DNA from: Bacillota bacterium
Lineage (GTDB): Bacteria > Bacillota > Sulfobacillia > Sulfobacillales > Sulfobacillaceae
DNA length: 64,000 bases
Assembly: GCA_021821465.1 (NCBI GenBank)
Contig: JAKACM010000005.1
Location: 1 to 64,000, forward strand
Direction of reading: 5' to 3'
In this document: piece after piece, positions 18,849 through 26,714 of the stretch
Layout: every line of letters starts with the position of its first letter
How positions within the stretch are numbered: the stretch's first letter is position 1
Notes under the pieces: generated by a model
What the model was told of the DNA's origin: nothing
Databases searched by the model: none
What the model saw: the letters and a program-made list of their open reading frames with translations, nothing else
Translations under genes and position numbers: made by a program

Positions 18849-19721
18849 ATGATCAGTGCAGTGGGCACGTTAACCGTGAGTTTTGTCATGGACTGGTCCT
18901 TGTTACGGCTGACGGTCGTTCTTTTAGACCGTTCTCCCCGTGCGTGGCGATTGGCGTTGGCTGCTGCCTTGGGAATTCTGCCAACCTTGTGGGTTTTGTT
19001 GATGCAAAATTTTTATGCTGTTCCGTGGGAAATCGTCATGTTTTGGCCTTTTATTATGCTTGTGATGGCTCTTGAACGACTGTCCTGGCGGGTCTGGCTC
19101 AAGGCCTATGGTGTCTTTTTGATCATCACCATTCTTGCCGGGGGTTTAGCCTTAGTGGTACTAACGTGGGCTCCCAGGTTGGGTCTCCCGTCGTGGCTTT
19201 TGATCGGAACGATTGTCCCCACTATCTTGTGGGCGAGTGGACATTACTTGCCGCGAGGGCGAATCCGTCAGTACTTGGGTGTCTCCCAATACGGTGAAGT
19301 CCGTTTGGTTCTCGCCAACAAAACTCTGAACGTGCCGTGTTTATGGGATTCCGGTAACAGAATGCGGGACCCGGTATTACGGCGACCCATTATTGTTCTG
19401 GAAGTGAATCAGGCCATTGAATGGTTGCCCGGGTCGGTTTTGGCGTGGGTCTCATCCTTTTTGGCCGGTAGTCCGATTACGATTCCCGAAGAATGGCAAG
19501 GACGTTTGGGCAGTGTACGCTATCAGTCCATTGGCGGCATCGGAATGTTGCCGGTGGTGGCCTTGGATAAAGGCCAGGGGCGGTTTCAGGACAAGTGGTA
19601 TTCTTTGACGCCGGTGACCTTGGCCCTAACGAATGTTAGCGTGTCGGTCGAAGGTTCTTATTTTGCTCTGGTTTCACCGGACTGCATCATTACATTAAAT
19701 CATGAAGGGGTGGGTGCATGA
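18849..19721 (+). CDS. spoIIGA: Pro-sigma-E processing aspartic protease SpoIIGA
   Basis: Mother-cell membrane protease that removes the pro-peptide of SigmaE when signalled by SpoIIR. 290 residues: five to six hydrophobic segments in the first 140 residues, then a soluble domain with the aspartic-protease motif [11 protein letters not shown], whose first Asp is the catalytic residue in SpoIIGA (family form D[ST]GN). ATG 18849 sits behind AAGGGGATGAG. Overlaps sigE by 4 bases, the usual spoIIG operon structure. I did not find a clear Spo0A box in the 145-base leader. Confidence 0.93.
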   Translation: MISAVGTLTVSFVMDWSLLRLTVVLLDRSPRAWRLALAAALGILPTLWVLLMQNFYAVPWEIVMFWPFIMLVMALERLSWRVWLKAYGVFLIITILAGGLALVVLTWAPRLGLPSWLLIGTIVPTILWASGHYLPRGRIRQYLGVSQYGEVRLVLANKTLNVPCLWDSGNRMRDPVLRRPIIVLEVNQAIEWLPGSVLAWVSSFLAGSPITIPEEWQGRLGSVRYQSIGGIGMLPVVALDKGQGRFQDKWYSLTPVTLALTNVSVSVEGSYFALVSPDCIITLNHEGVGA

Positions 19722-20461
19722 TTGCACAATGGCAGCCGCAACAAAATCCGTCGTGGTTTCACCGTGTTCGTCGGATCTTGTCATCGATTTTGGTTGTGGA
19801 TCCGTCAGATGTCGAAATACATTATGTGGGTTCGAGTGAGGCTCTGCCCCCGCCCCTTACGGGAGACGAGGAAGCCAATTTGCTCTCCCTATTGGGGAGC
19901 GGGGAAGATAGTGTTCGCTCTGTCTTGATCGAACGCAATTTGCGTTTGGTTGTCTATATTGCACGCAAGTTCGAAAATACCGGTATTGGGATTGAGGATT
20001 TAGTGTCTATCGGAGCCATCGGATTAATCAAAGCGGTGAATACGTTCAATGTCGAGAAGAAGATCAAATTGGCCACCTATGCATCTAAGTGCATCGAGAA
20101 CGAGATCTTGATGTATTTGCGTCGCAATTCACGGATTCGGTCCGAGGTGTCATTTGATGAGCCATTGAATGTGGATTGGGACGGTAATGAACTGCTTTTG
20201 TCCGATGTTCTGGGAACGGAAAATGACATCATTTACAAGCGACTCGAGGATGAGGTCGATAAGTCGATGCTCAAAAGAGCGTTAAGCAAGCTCAACTCGC
20301 GGGAAAGACGCATCATGGAATTGCGTTTTGGGCTGGTGGACGGATACGAAAGAACGCAGAAAGAGGTGGCAGATTCACTGGGAATCAGTCAATCTTATAT
20401 TTCTCGGTTGGAAAAACGTATTATTAAGCGATTGCGTCGGGAATTTCATCGCATGGAATAA
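19718..20461 (+). CDS. sigE: RNA polymerase sporulation sigma factor SigmaE (pro-form)
   Basis: Mother-cell sigma factor. 247 residues: a hydrophobic/basic pro-sequence (about 1-35), the cleavage-site region [18 protein letters not shown] that closely matches B. subtilis pro-SigmaE, region 2 ([34 protein letters not shown]), and a C-terminal region 4 helix-turn-helix ([20 protein letters not shown]). Its substrate relationship with the overlapping spoIIGA is explicit in the sequence. Confidence 0.96.
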   Translation: MIAQWQPQQNPSWFHRVRRILSSILVVDPSDVEIHYVGSSEALPPPLTGDEEANLLSLLGSGEDSVRSVLIERNLRLVVYIARKFENTGIGIEDLVSIGAIGLIKAVNTFNVEKKIKLATYASKCIENEILMYLRRNSRIRSEVSFDEPLNVDWDGNELLLSDVLGTENDIIYKRLEDEVDKSMLKRALSKLNSRERRIMELRFGLVDGYERTQKEVADSLGISQSYISRLEKRIIKRLRREFHRME

Positions 20462-20496
20462 TCAAAAAGTTTGATTCTTCGATTTTCGGGGGATCT

Positions 20497-20539
20497 AAAC
20501 TCCGTTACATACCAAAAATTGGTATGTAACGGAGTTTTT
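20497..20539 (+). terminator. Rho-independent terminator after sigE
   Basis: AACTCCGTTACATACCAA (20498-20515) and its perfect complement (20519-20536) flank AAA and run into TTTTT. An 18-bp perfect stem; it insulates sigG from spoIIG read-through. Confidence 0.93.
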
Positions 20540-20541
20540 GC

Positions 20542-20571
20542 GTATATCCTCCCTCTGCTTTGGTGATACTG
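20542..20571 (+). promoter_or_regulatory. Sigma-F/sigma-G type promoter of sigG-spoIIR
   Basis: -35 GTATA (20542-20546), 15-base spacer, -10 GGTGATACTG (20562-20571). This fits the forespore consensus GYATA - N15/16 - GGnnAnAnTR at every fixed position. It lies directly after the terminator and about 50 bases before sigG. Forespore-specific transcription is inferred from the match. Confidence 0.75.
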
Positions 20572-20621
20572 CTCAATAAAGTCGGTTATCGATACAACTC
20601 CGGGGAGGAATGCAACCTAAT

Positions 20622-21395
20622 ATGCCGCTGAACAAAGTCGAAATCCCTGGTGTCAACACAGCCAAACTGCCGGTATTGACCAATACCCGAATGCGAGAAC
20701 TGTTTTCGGTGATGCAATCGGGCGATGAAGGGGCACGCAATGAACTGATCAATGGCAATCTTCGCTTAGTGTTGTCTGTCATACAGCGGTTTCAAAACCG
20801 AGGAGAACATAGCGATGATCTCTTTCAAGTTGGATGTATCGGGCTCATGAAAGCCATCGATAATTTTGACTTGGGACAAAATGTAAAATTCTCGACCTAT
20901 GCGGTGCCTATGATTATCGGTGAGATCCGGCGTTATTTGCGAGACAATAATCCGATTCGGGTCAGCCGATCTCTTCGTGACATCGCCTATAAAGCGCTGC
21001 AAGTGCGTGATGGTTTGGTACACCGCTATTCCAAAGAACCGACGATTACAGAAATTGCGGAAGAACTGAGTGTACCGCGTGAAGATGTGTTATATGCGCT
21101 GGATGCCATACAGGAACCAGTCTCTCTATTTGAACCGATTTATCATGATGCGGGCGATCCCATTTTTGTTATGGATCAGATTAGTGACGAAAAAAATCAT
21201 GACAAAAATTGGTTGGAGAGTCTTGCGATACGAGAAGCGATGAGGCGATTGACGAAAAGGGAAAAGATGATTCTGACGATGCGGTTTTTTGATGGGAAAA
21301 CCCAAATGGAAGTGGCGGAGGAGATAGGCATCAGCCAGGCACAGGTGTCACGATTGGAAAAGGCGGCTTTGAAAAATATGAGGAAGTACATCTGA
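20622..21395 (+). CDS. sigG: RNA polymerase sporulation sigma factor SigmaG
   Basis: Late forespore sigma factor. The 257-residue protein is very close to B. subtilis SigmaG in region 2 (DDLFQVGCIGLMKAIDNFD; MIIGEIRRYLRDNNPIRVSR) and region 4 (KTQMEVAEEIGISQAQVSRL), and starts MPLNKVEIPGVNTAKLPVL. I prefer ATG 20622 to ATG 20610 because GGGGAGG (20602-20608) is only one base from the latter. Overlaps spoIIR by one base. Confidence 0.95.
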   Translation: MPLNKVEIPGVNTAKLPVLTNTRMRELFSVMQSGDEGARNELINGNLRLVLSVIQRFQNRGEHSDDLFQVGCIGLMKAIDNFDLGQNVKFSTYAVPMIIGEIRRYLRDNNPIRVSRSLRDIAYKALQVRDGLVHRYSKEPTITEIAEELSVPREDVLYALDAIQEPVSLFEPIYHDAGDPIFVMDQISDEKNHDKNWLESLAIREAMRRLTKREKMILTMRFFDGKTQMEVAEEIGISQAQVSRLEKAALKNMRKYI

Positions 21396-22099
21396 TGATC
21401 GGATTTAAACAATTTGTGATTAGCATGTTCATGGTCAGCTTGCTGGGGGCACCATTGGGAATGCATTCCGGTTCTTTCGTTTACCCATCCTATCGGCAGC
21501 TGGCACAAAAGCCTATCCGCCTTCCCCACGTGATTCGGTTTCGTGTGATTGCCAATTCTGATAATCCGGTGGACCAAGCCATCAAATTGGACGTCAGGGA
21601 CCGTGTTCTGGCTACCTTGGATCCGTTATTGAGCCATGTTAAAACACGTCAAGAGGCACAACATGTAATTCAAATGCATGAACAGGCGATTACCCGTGCC
21701 GCCAATCAGGTCCTTGTGACGAATCATGTATCGTACCGAGCGCACGTTACCCTCACCAAAACCGACTTTCCTACGAAAGTTTATGGCACCTGGGTGCTTC
21801 CCGCGGGGAAGTACCAAGCACTCTTGGTCGTTTTAGGAAAAGGTCAGGGCCACAACTGGTGGTGTGTGTTATTTCCCTCCCTCTGCTTTATCGACATGAG
21901 CAATGCTGTGGCTGTCCCTGCCACAAGAGCTCAGGGGCAGGCTACGGTGGAAAAGCCGGTGACACACAATAAGAAAACTCCTCCCATTCCCGCAGTGCCT
22001 GTGAAGGTTCCTTCTCCACCGCATATTCCTCATTCCGGACAATTGCGTGTCAATTGGTCTATGCCCCCTATTGTTAATCATCTCCTGGGATGGATGTAA
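21395..22099 (+). CDS. spoIIR: Forespore signalling protein SpoIIR
   Basis: Secreted from the forespore to activate SpoIIGA across the septum and thus SigmaE. 234 residues with an N-terminal signal-like hydrophobic segment (about 5-25), the family motif FRVIANSDNPVDQAIKLDVRD, and GHNWWCVLFPSLCFIDMS. The C-terminal 60 residues are Pro/Thr/Lys-rich and variable. The start overlaps the sigG stop (TGATG), so both are expressed from the forespore-type promoter at 20542. Finding it beside spoIIGA-sigE-sigG differs from B. subtilis, where spoIIR is elsewhere. Confidence 0.93.
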   Translation: MIGFKQFVISMFMVSLLGAPLGMHSGSFVYPSYRQLAQKPIRLPHVIRFRVIANSDNPVDQAIKLDVRDRVLATLDPLLSHVKTRQEAQHVIQMHEQAITRAANQVLVTNHVSYRAHVTLTKTDFPTKVYGTWVLPAGKYQALLVVLGKGQGHNWWCVLFPSLCFIDMSNAVAVPATRAQGQATVEKPVTHNKKTPPIPAVPVKVPSPPHIPHSGQLRVNWSMPPIVNHLLGWM

Positions 22100-22162
22100 T
22101 AGGCAGAAGGGTTTTCGTCTAGCCTCTGGTTGCCGTTCATAATGTATAGCGGGGGGATGCCA

Positions 22163-22423
22163 ATGCTGAAAACCTCCGAATTGCGGACTAAAGACGTGGT
22201 CAATGTCACGGATGGCCGTCGGCTGGGATTTGTTGGGGATCTGGAGTTGGACCTTGAGCGTGGACATATCAAATCGGTGATCGTTCTCGGATCGGGGCAC
22301 TTCTTGGGGTTGTTTGGACGGGAAAGGGATACGGTAATTAACTGGGATCAAATCCGAAAAATAGGACAGGATGTGATCTTGGTCGAAGTGCAGCAGCCAT
22401 CAGCGGCAACCATGGACAGTTGA
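22163..22423 (+). CDS. ylmC: YlmC/YmxH-family PRC-barrel sporulation protein
   Basis: An 86-residue PRC-barrel protein: MLKTSELRTKDVVNVTDGRR, GDLELDLERGHIKSVIVLG, DTVINWDQIRKIGQDVILVE. The family is found almost only in spore formers and its biochemical role is unknown to me. ATG 22163 has GGGGGG 7 bases upstream; the frame extends to 22130 but family proteins begin at MLK. In B. subtilis ylmC also follows the sigE-sigG region. Confidence 0.85.
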   Translation: MLKTSELRTKDVVNVTDGRRLGFVGDLELDLERGHIKSVIVLGSGHFLGLFGRERDTVINWDQIRKIGQDVILVEVQQPSAATMDS

Positions 22424-22483
22424 GAGTTGCCAATCACGATCTCTTAGGGTTTGAAGTCGTATTATCGGTGCAGTTTTGGGCGA

Positions 22484-22540
22484 GTCGCCTCTGAAAAGAG
22501 AATGGGAATCCTTTCGGATCCCATTTTCCAAGGAGGCGAC
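22484..22540 (+). terminator. Long imperfect hairpin after ylmC
   Basis: GTCGCCTC (22484-22491) pairs exactly with GAGGCGAC (22533-22540), and inside it GAGAATGGGAATCC pairs with GGATCCCATTTTC with one bulge. No T run follows, so it may act as a bidirectional transcription block or 3' stabiliser, or mark the edge of the IS remnant to its right. Confidence 0.5.
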
Positions 22541-22805
22541 TATATTTGCCCCGAAGAGTCCTTCACATTCTATTGCGATGGACTGGATTTTTAGACCTCT
22601 GTCCCGTTACAGAAAACTTACCTCAATGTACTCGGGCTTGCTTTCTACCGATTATTCGCTCTCCGCTTTCGAGATCACGGAATCTCTAAGCCGGATTCTG
22701 GCCGTTAACGGTGATGACTAGTTGAAGGAGCCCACCCGTTTCACAACCGGCACCAGGGATTACTCCCATGATCTGCGCCTCTGCGATCCAATATCCGCTT
22801 GATTT

Positions 22806-23100
22806 GAAACGTATTCATGGACGTATTTCGGGATCGTCGCCACGTTTCCCAATTACCTTCGCTGCATTGCCGTCTGCCGTATCAACCCTGCCGCAATTGA
22901 GGCACCTGAAATGGTTTGCTGTGCGGTTATCTGAGAACGTGAACCCACAGCGCGAACATTCCTGACTCGTATATGCTGACGCCACCGCCAGCCGGCGAGA
23001 ATCTCTCGCCGTTGTCTTAAAATCTAATCGTTCTGCCAAAATGCTCCGCATCCACAAGAATACTCGGCGTGACATTTTCTTGCCTTTGGCATGGTCTCTC
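22806..23100 (-). pseudogene. TnpB C-terminal remnant
   Basis: Minus-strand frame containing [46 protein letters not shown] and [14 protein letters not shown]. These correspond to the last helices, the zinc ribbon and the final catalytic Asp region of TnpB. Everything before it, including the first two catalytic acids, is missing; the frame is joined to the end of tnpA near 23085-23100. Confidence 0.8.
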
Positions 23101-23590
23101 GGAAAACACCGTAATGATTTCCAACACATCTTCTTCTTGCGTCAATTCGTCTTCATAATCGGAGACTTCGGACTTGTTGACGATGACGGATTCGTCTGGA
23201 ACTCTTTACACATGGCAAAACCAGTTCGGCCCCAAATCGCAACAGCCGGTCTTGATGAGTGATGACGAGCCCTTTCCCATCATTGCGCATCATGCGCTGT
23301 AATAGTGCCTTCACGCCTTTTTGTGGTAATTGAGGCTCGATCCTAAATCGCGAATCACTTCGTGTGGCCAACCATTTCTTGTGCAGAATTCCGAAACAAA
23401 ATCTCCTGTCGTTCCCAATCGGCTTGTTGATCATGGACGCGCCCTGCTGTGGGCATCGGATGATGAACCATCTGGCCAGGCCTAAGTCTTGGAACGATAC
23501 CGAGGATGTCCCCGGGTGTTCGCTCAGACTTGATGCACCCTTCCTCTTCCCACCGGCGCATGGTGCTTTTTGACACGCCCAAAATCATTA
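23100..23590 (-). pseudogene. IS607-family serine recombinase (TnpA) remnant
   Basis: The minus strand begins with a MerR-type helix-turn-helix (ILGVSKSTMRRWEEEGCIKS), then GRVHDQQADWERQ, VIRDLGSSLNYHKK in another frame, LVITHQDRLLRFGAELVL, and [12 protein letters not shown]. These are consecutive IS607 TnpA motifs spread over at least three frames. The segment that should read ARVSS-HDQ lacks the two serines, so the catalytic nucleophile is absent as well. Confidence 0.8.
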
Positions 23591-23725
23591 CGGTTTCACC
23601 GGAGAGAATTTTTCATCCTGTTTCTATCCCCTCTCAAAGCAAGACAGATTCCAAACCTGTGTTAAAATGAAAGGACGGTACTGGTTATCTCGTGAGTTGC
23701 AGGAATTGAGGTGGCAGGGTCTTTC

Positions 23726-24523
23726 ATGACGCAGTGGGTGCACACAGATGCCCGTTTTGTCAGTTGGGAAGCTACAGCAGATGTCCATGCTATTTTTACG
23801 ACGCGCCAAGGAGGCGTATCCGCTTCTCCCTTTGATACTTTGAACCTGTCGTTTAATGTCATGGATTTGCCCACAGATGTCACCCAGAATCGCTACCGAG
23901 TCATGGAAATGATGGGCCGAAATATATTTCAGTTGGTCATGGCTGAACAGGTTCATCAGAATAAGGTAGGATGGGCTTCGGATATCGATGCCTCTAAAGG
24001 GGCCTTGACTTCTGCTGACGCTTTATCTGGACTGGACGGTCTCTTGACGCGGCATTCAGATATCGTTTTGGGAATGGGATTTGCGGATTGTGTCCCAATT
24101 TTTCTTTCCGTACCATCCCACAACATCGTGGGTCTCTTGCATGCCGGTTGGCGGGGAACCGTTAAGGGCGTGCAGCTCGCCGCAGTGGAGCAGTTGAAAG
24201 AGCAAGGAATTGACCCCCGGGAAATTGAAATCGGCATCGGCCCTTCGATTGGTCCCTGTTGTTATGAAGTCGACGGTAAGGTCGCGAACCAATTTTTTCA
24301 GGTAATGGGAAACAAAGCTCCGTTAACCCCTCATGGAGAAGGACACTATTTTCTTGATTTATGGGAAGCGAACCGAAGGCAATTGGTTCTTGCGGGTGTA
24401 CCCGAAACCCATATCGACATTTCTCATTTGTGTACTGCTTGTCATGAAGACCAATTTTTCTCGTATCGCCGCGATCAAGGAAAATGCGGTCGTATGGGAG
24501 GTTTTATATGTATGAATCGATAA
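23726..24523 (+). CDS. pgeF: Purine nucleoside phosphorylase-like/peptidoglycan editing factor PgeF (YlmD, YfiH family)
   Basis: Copper/zinc-type 'laccase-domain' protein that acts on purine nucleosides and in some bacteria removes wrongly incorporated residues from murein precursors. 265 residues: TTRQGGVSASPFDTLNLS, AEQVHQNKV, DALSGLDGLLT, the metal-binding FADCVPIFL and HAGWRGTVKG, and GPSIGPCCYEV. Start ATG 23726 or GTG 23711; both have purine-rich sites, and ATG gives the more typical length. First of a ylm-like operon with yggS, sepF and yggT. Confidence 0.9.
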   Translation: MTQWVHTDARFVSWEATADVHAIFTTRQGGVSASPFDTLNLSFNVMDLPTDVTQNRYRVMEMMGRNIFQLVMAEQVHQNKVGWASDIDASKGALTSADALSGLDGLLTRHSDIVLGMGFADCVPIFLSVPSHNIVGLLHAGWRGTVKGVQLAAVEQLKEQGIDPREIEIGIGPSIGPCCYEVDGKVANQFFQVMGNKAPLTPHGEGHYFLDLWEANRRQLVLAGVPETHIDISHLCTACHEDQFFSYRRDQGKCGRMGGFICMNR

Positions 24524-25203
24524 GGGACAATGTTCACCGCGTGTTGGCAAGAATCGACCAATTGCGCCCGGGAGAAGGCGTGAAATTAATGGCCGCCACC
24601 AAGATGCGAACATTAGGTGAAATAGAGGCCGCCATCGAAGCGGGGGTGCATCTTCTCGGCGAGAACAAAGTTCAGGAGGCCCAAGCTAAATATGTTTCCA
24701 AGTCTGCAGTGCCTTTGCATATGATTGGACATCTGCAAACCAACAAGGTAAAATATGCCATAGGTCTGTTTGACGGCATTGATAGTATCGACAGTGAACG
24801 GGTGGCCGAAGCCTTGAATCGGAGGTTAAATGTGACAATGCCGGTGATGCTCGAAGTCAATGCGGGCAGGGAAGAAGCAAAGACCGGCCTAGTGTTTGAG
24901 GATGTGAGATCCTTTTTGGCGAAAGCGGAGCAGTGGCATAATTTGCTTTTCGTGGGACTAATGGTACTTTTTCCGGCATCAGCAGACAAAAGTTCTTCGG
25001 AAAAGAAAAAAATTCGTGATCTCATGAAGGAAACTGGCGAATTGTGGCGAATGTCTCAAAAAGAAGGGTTTTCCTGGGCTCCTCTTACTGAGTTGTCCAT
25101 GGGAATGTCTGAGGATTATGAATGGGCTCTGGAAGCAGGAAGTACGATGATTCGGTTAGGTGCCGAGCTGTTCGGAGCAAGGCCAAAAACGGGAGTAATG
25201 TGA
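24508..25203 (+). CDS. yggS: Pyridoxal phosphate homeostasis protein (YggS/YlmE family)
   Basis: Single-domain PLP-binding TIM barrel that buffers PLP, without enzymatic activity known to me. 231 residues: MAATKMRTLGEIEAAIEAGV with the PLP lysine, LGENKVQEAQAKY, HMIGHLQTNK, LEVNAGREEAKTGL, and the phosphate-binding end LSMGMSEDYEWALEAGSTMI RLG. GGGAGG precedes ATG 24508, which lies 16 bases inside pgeF, suggesting coupling. Confidence 0.93.
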   Translation: MYESIRDNVHRVLARIDQLRPGEGVKLMAATKMRTLGEIEAAIEAGVHLLGENKVQEAQAKYVSKSAVPLHMIGHLQTNKVKYAIGLFDGIDSIDSERVAEALNRRLNVTMPVMLEVNAGREEAKTGLVFEDVRSFLAKAEQWHNLLFVGLMVLFPASADKSSSEKKKIRDLMKETGELWRMSQKEGFSWAPLTELSMGMSEDYEWALEAGSTMIRLGAELFGARPKTGVM

Positions 25204-25216
25204 GGAGGGCATCGGA

Positions 25217-25654
25217 GTGAAATCAGGTATCGTCGGGAAATTTCTTAACTTTGTTGGTCTTGAGGAAGTGCAAGAGGAGGAACTGGACACTCAAGAAGTT
25301 GCGGCCGCTTCCGATTGGGAAGACGAAGTGCCTCAGAAGAAGCGCGGCAGTATTGTCAGTTTGCCTGGCTCCCGAGGCTTTCGTGTAGTGGTAATGCACC
25401 CTAGGACCTTAGAGGATGGTCAAGCCATCGCAGATCAAGTCAAAGGTCGCAGGCCGGTGATTGTTAATCTGGATTTAGCGGAAGAGCGTGCCGGTCAAAG
25501 ACTGCTCAATTTCTTGTCGGGTGTGGCCTATGCCCTTGATGGCGGATTGCGTAAGGTAGGAGATAATATTTTCTTGATTACGCCCAATAACGTAGAAGTG
25601 GCCAGCGAAGATCACGAAGAGACTCCGGGATGGACCCGGAGTATAAATAAGTGA
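25217..25654 (+). CDS. sepF: Cell division protein SepF
   Basis: Z-ring membrane anchor that binds the FtsZ tail and bends membranes. 145 residues from GTG 25217 (GAGGAGGG upstream): an N-terminal amphipathic membrane helix (VGKFLNFVGL), an acidic linker, and the SepF core with VVVMHPRTLEDGQAIADQVK, VIVNLDLAEERAGQRLLNFL and GGLRKVGDNIFLITP. It matches the FtsZ C-terminal peptide present at 18590. Overlaps yggT by 4 bases. Confidence 0.95.
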   Translation: MKSGIVGKFLNFVGLEEVQEEELDTQEVAAASDWEDEVPQKKRGSIVSLPGSRGFRVVVMHPRTLEDGQAIADQVKGRRPVIVNLDLAEERAGQRLLNFLSGVAYALDGGLRKVGDNIFLITPNNVEVASEDHEETPGWTRSINK

Positions 25655-25941
25655 ACGTGATATTTTGGCACCTTGCGGATACGGTGCACATTCTGCAGGA
25701 TGTGTTTTATGTCGTGCTGATGATTCGGATTGTCGCAAGCTTTTTTCCTCCTCGGTCGGCGGGGCTGTGGGACAAGGCGTCGTATATTTCGACACAACTC
25801 ACTGAACCCATCCTGGCCCCGATTCGCCGAAGAGTGCCGTTGGTGGGCATGTTGGACTTGTCCCCTTTAATTGCGTTTTTCTTAGTGGATATTGCAGCCT
25901 TTGTGCTGGCACAAATATTTTTATATCTGGCAACGCTGTAG
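25651..25941 (+). CDS. yggT: YggT/YlmG family membrane protein
   Basis: A 96-residue protein with two membrane helices (about 12-30 and 70-92) around a loop carrying LTEPILAPIRRRVP, the family signature. Its molecular role is unclear; it is regularly found between sepF and divIVA. GTG 25651 overlaps the sepF stop (GTGA). The RNA-binding gene ylmH, which separates the two in B. subtilis, is absent here. Confidence 0.9.
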   Translation: MNVIFWHLADTVHILQDVFYVVLMIRIVASFFPPRSAGLWDKASYISTQLTEPILAPIRRRVPLVGMLDLSPLIAFFLVDIAAFVLAQIFLYLATL

Positions 25942-25956
25942 GCGCGGGAGGATTTT

Positions 25957-26421
25957 ATGCCACTGACACCCTTGGATATAGTGAATAAGGAGTTTAAGCA
26001 CGGGTTTCGCGGGTATAACGAAGATGATGTCAACGAGTTTCTTGACGAAGTGGTTCGAGATTATGAGGCGCTCATCAAAGAGAATGATGAGCTAAAAGAA
26101 AATACCTCGGGCATGACTGAACGATTGGAACAATACCGAAAACTGGAAGCTACCTTGCAAAATACGCTCGTGGTTGCCCAGCAAACGGCAGAGGAGGTTA
26201 AAGTGGCAGCCAGGAAGGAAGCCGAGTTGATTGTACGGGAAGCCGAAGCTAAGGCCGAGGAAATAGTTCGCAAGGCTGAATCCAGGGCTCGGGAGACGGA
26301 AACGCAACTAACTCAGTTGCGTTATGAAACCGAGAAATTTCGGGCGCAGGTGAAAAGTTTGCTGGAGTCCCAGTTACGGTTGGTGGAAACATCCTTAGTG
26401 CAAGCCACGGTTGAAACCTAG
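25957..26421 (+). CDS. divIVA: Cell division/polarity protein DivIVA
   Basis: Coiled-coil scaffold that recognises negatively curved membrane at septa and poles. 154 residues: an N-terminal membrane-binding domain MPLTPLDIVNKEFKHGFRGY and NEDDVNEFLDEVV, followed by two long heptad-rich segments (about 35-70 and 75-140). GGGAGG 7 bases before ATG. A separate promoter and T-box lie immediately after its stop. Confidence 0.95.
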   Translation: MPLTPLDIVNKEFKHGFRGYNEDDVNEFLDEVVRDYEALIKENDELKENTSGMTERLEQYRKLEATLQNTLVVAQQTAEEVKVAARKEAELIVREAEAKAEEIVRKAESRARETETQLTQLRYETEKFRAQVKSLLESQLRLVETSLVQATVET

Positions 26422-26428
26422 AGCTTAG

Positions 26429-26456
26429 TTGTTCTCGTTGTGAAATGTGGTAAAAT
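26429..26456 (+). promoter_or_regulatory. Promoter of the ileS T-box leader
   Basis: -35 TTGTTC (26429-26434), 16-base spacer, -10 TAAAAT (26451-26456). Transcription would start near 26463, just before the T-box stem I. Confidence 0.6.
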
Positions 26457-26462
26457 ACGTTA

Positions 26463-26698
26463 CACGATGAAAACGATGATTGGGACGCGAGTCGTGGAGT
26501 ATCTGGCATAGCGAACCGGGATACAGGTGAAAACCGGGACAGAACTCACGATTTCATCACCCATGAGTGCTTGAATGAATTTCAGTAGTTCGAGCCGGGG
26601 ATGCCCGTTATGCATGTGAGAGTCCGGTGCATGTGAAAGCATTGGGAACAAGGGTGGTACCGCGTGTGAACGTCCCTTTTCATGGGGCGTTTATTTTT
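26463..26698 (+). ncRNA. T-box leader (transcriptional riboswitch) of ileS
   Basis: Senses uncharged tRNA and permits read-through into ileS. Stem I is closed by GATGAAA (about 26467) with TTTCATC (26552-26558), with the apical region AGCGAACCGGGAT...GGTGAAAACCGG. The invariant T-box AGGGTGGTACCGCG is at 26651-26664. AAGGG (26650-26654) can pair with CCCTT (26674-26678) as antiterminator. The competing terminator is AACGTCCC (26669-26676) with GGGGCGTT (26684-26691) followed by TATTTTT. The specifier triplet is not certain: ATC (26556), ATT (26551) and CTC (26545, directly after GAA) all lie in the likely loop. Confidence 0.9.
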
Positions 26699-26714
26699 GG
26701 TTGGAGGGACATTT

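Larger units (their letters stand above)
22660..23600 (-). mobile_element. Decayed IS607-type insertion sequence
   Basis: Read on the minus strand, a MerR-headed serine-recombinase gene (tnpA) is followed by the end of a tnpB, the IS607 gene order. Both genes are damaged and joined by an internal deletion. After the tnpB end the minus strand shows GAATCCGGCTTAGAGATTCC near 22680-22700, similar to the hairpin found at tnpB right ends. The interval between ylmC and pgeF therefore holds no intact gene. Outer boundaries are approximate. Confidence 0.75.

Noticed and set aside
22476-22721. 81-codon open frame after ylmC
   Set aside because: It runs through the long hairpin at 22484-22540 and has no ribosome binding site or family likeness.
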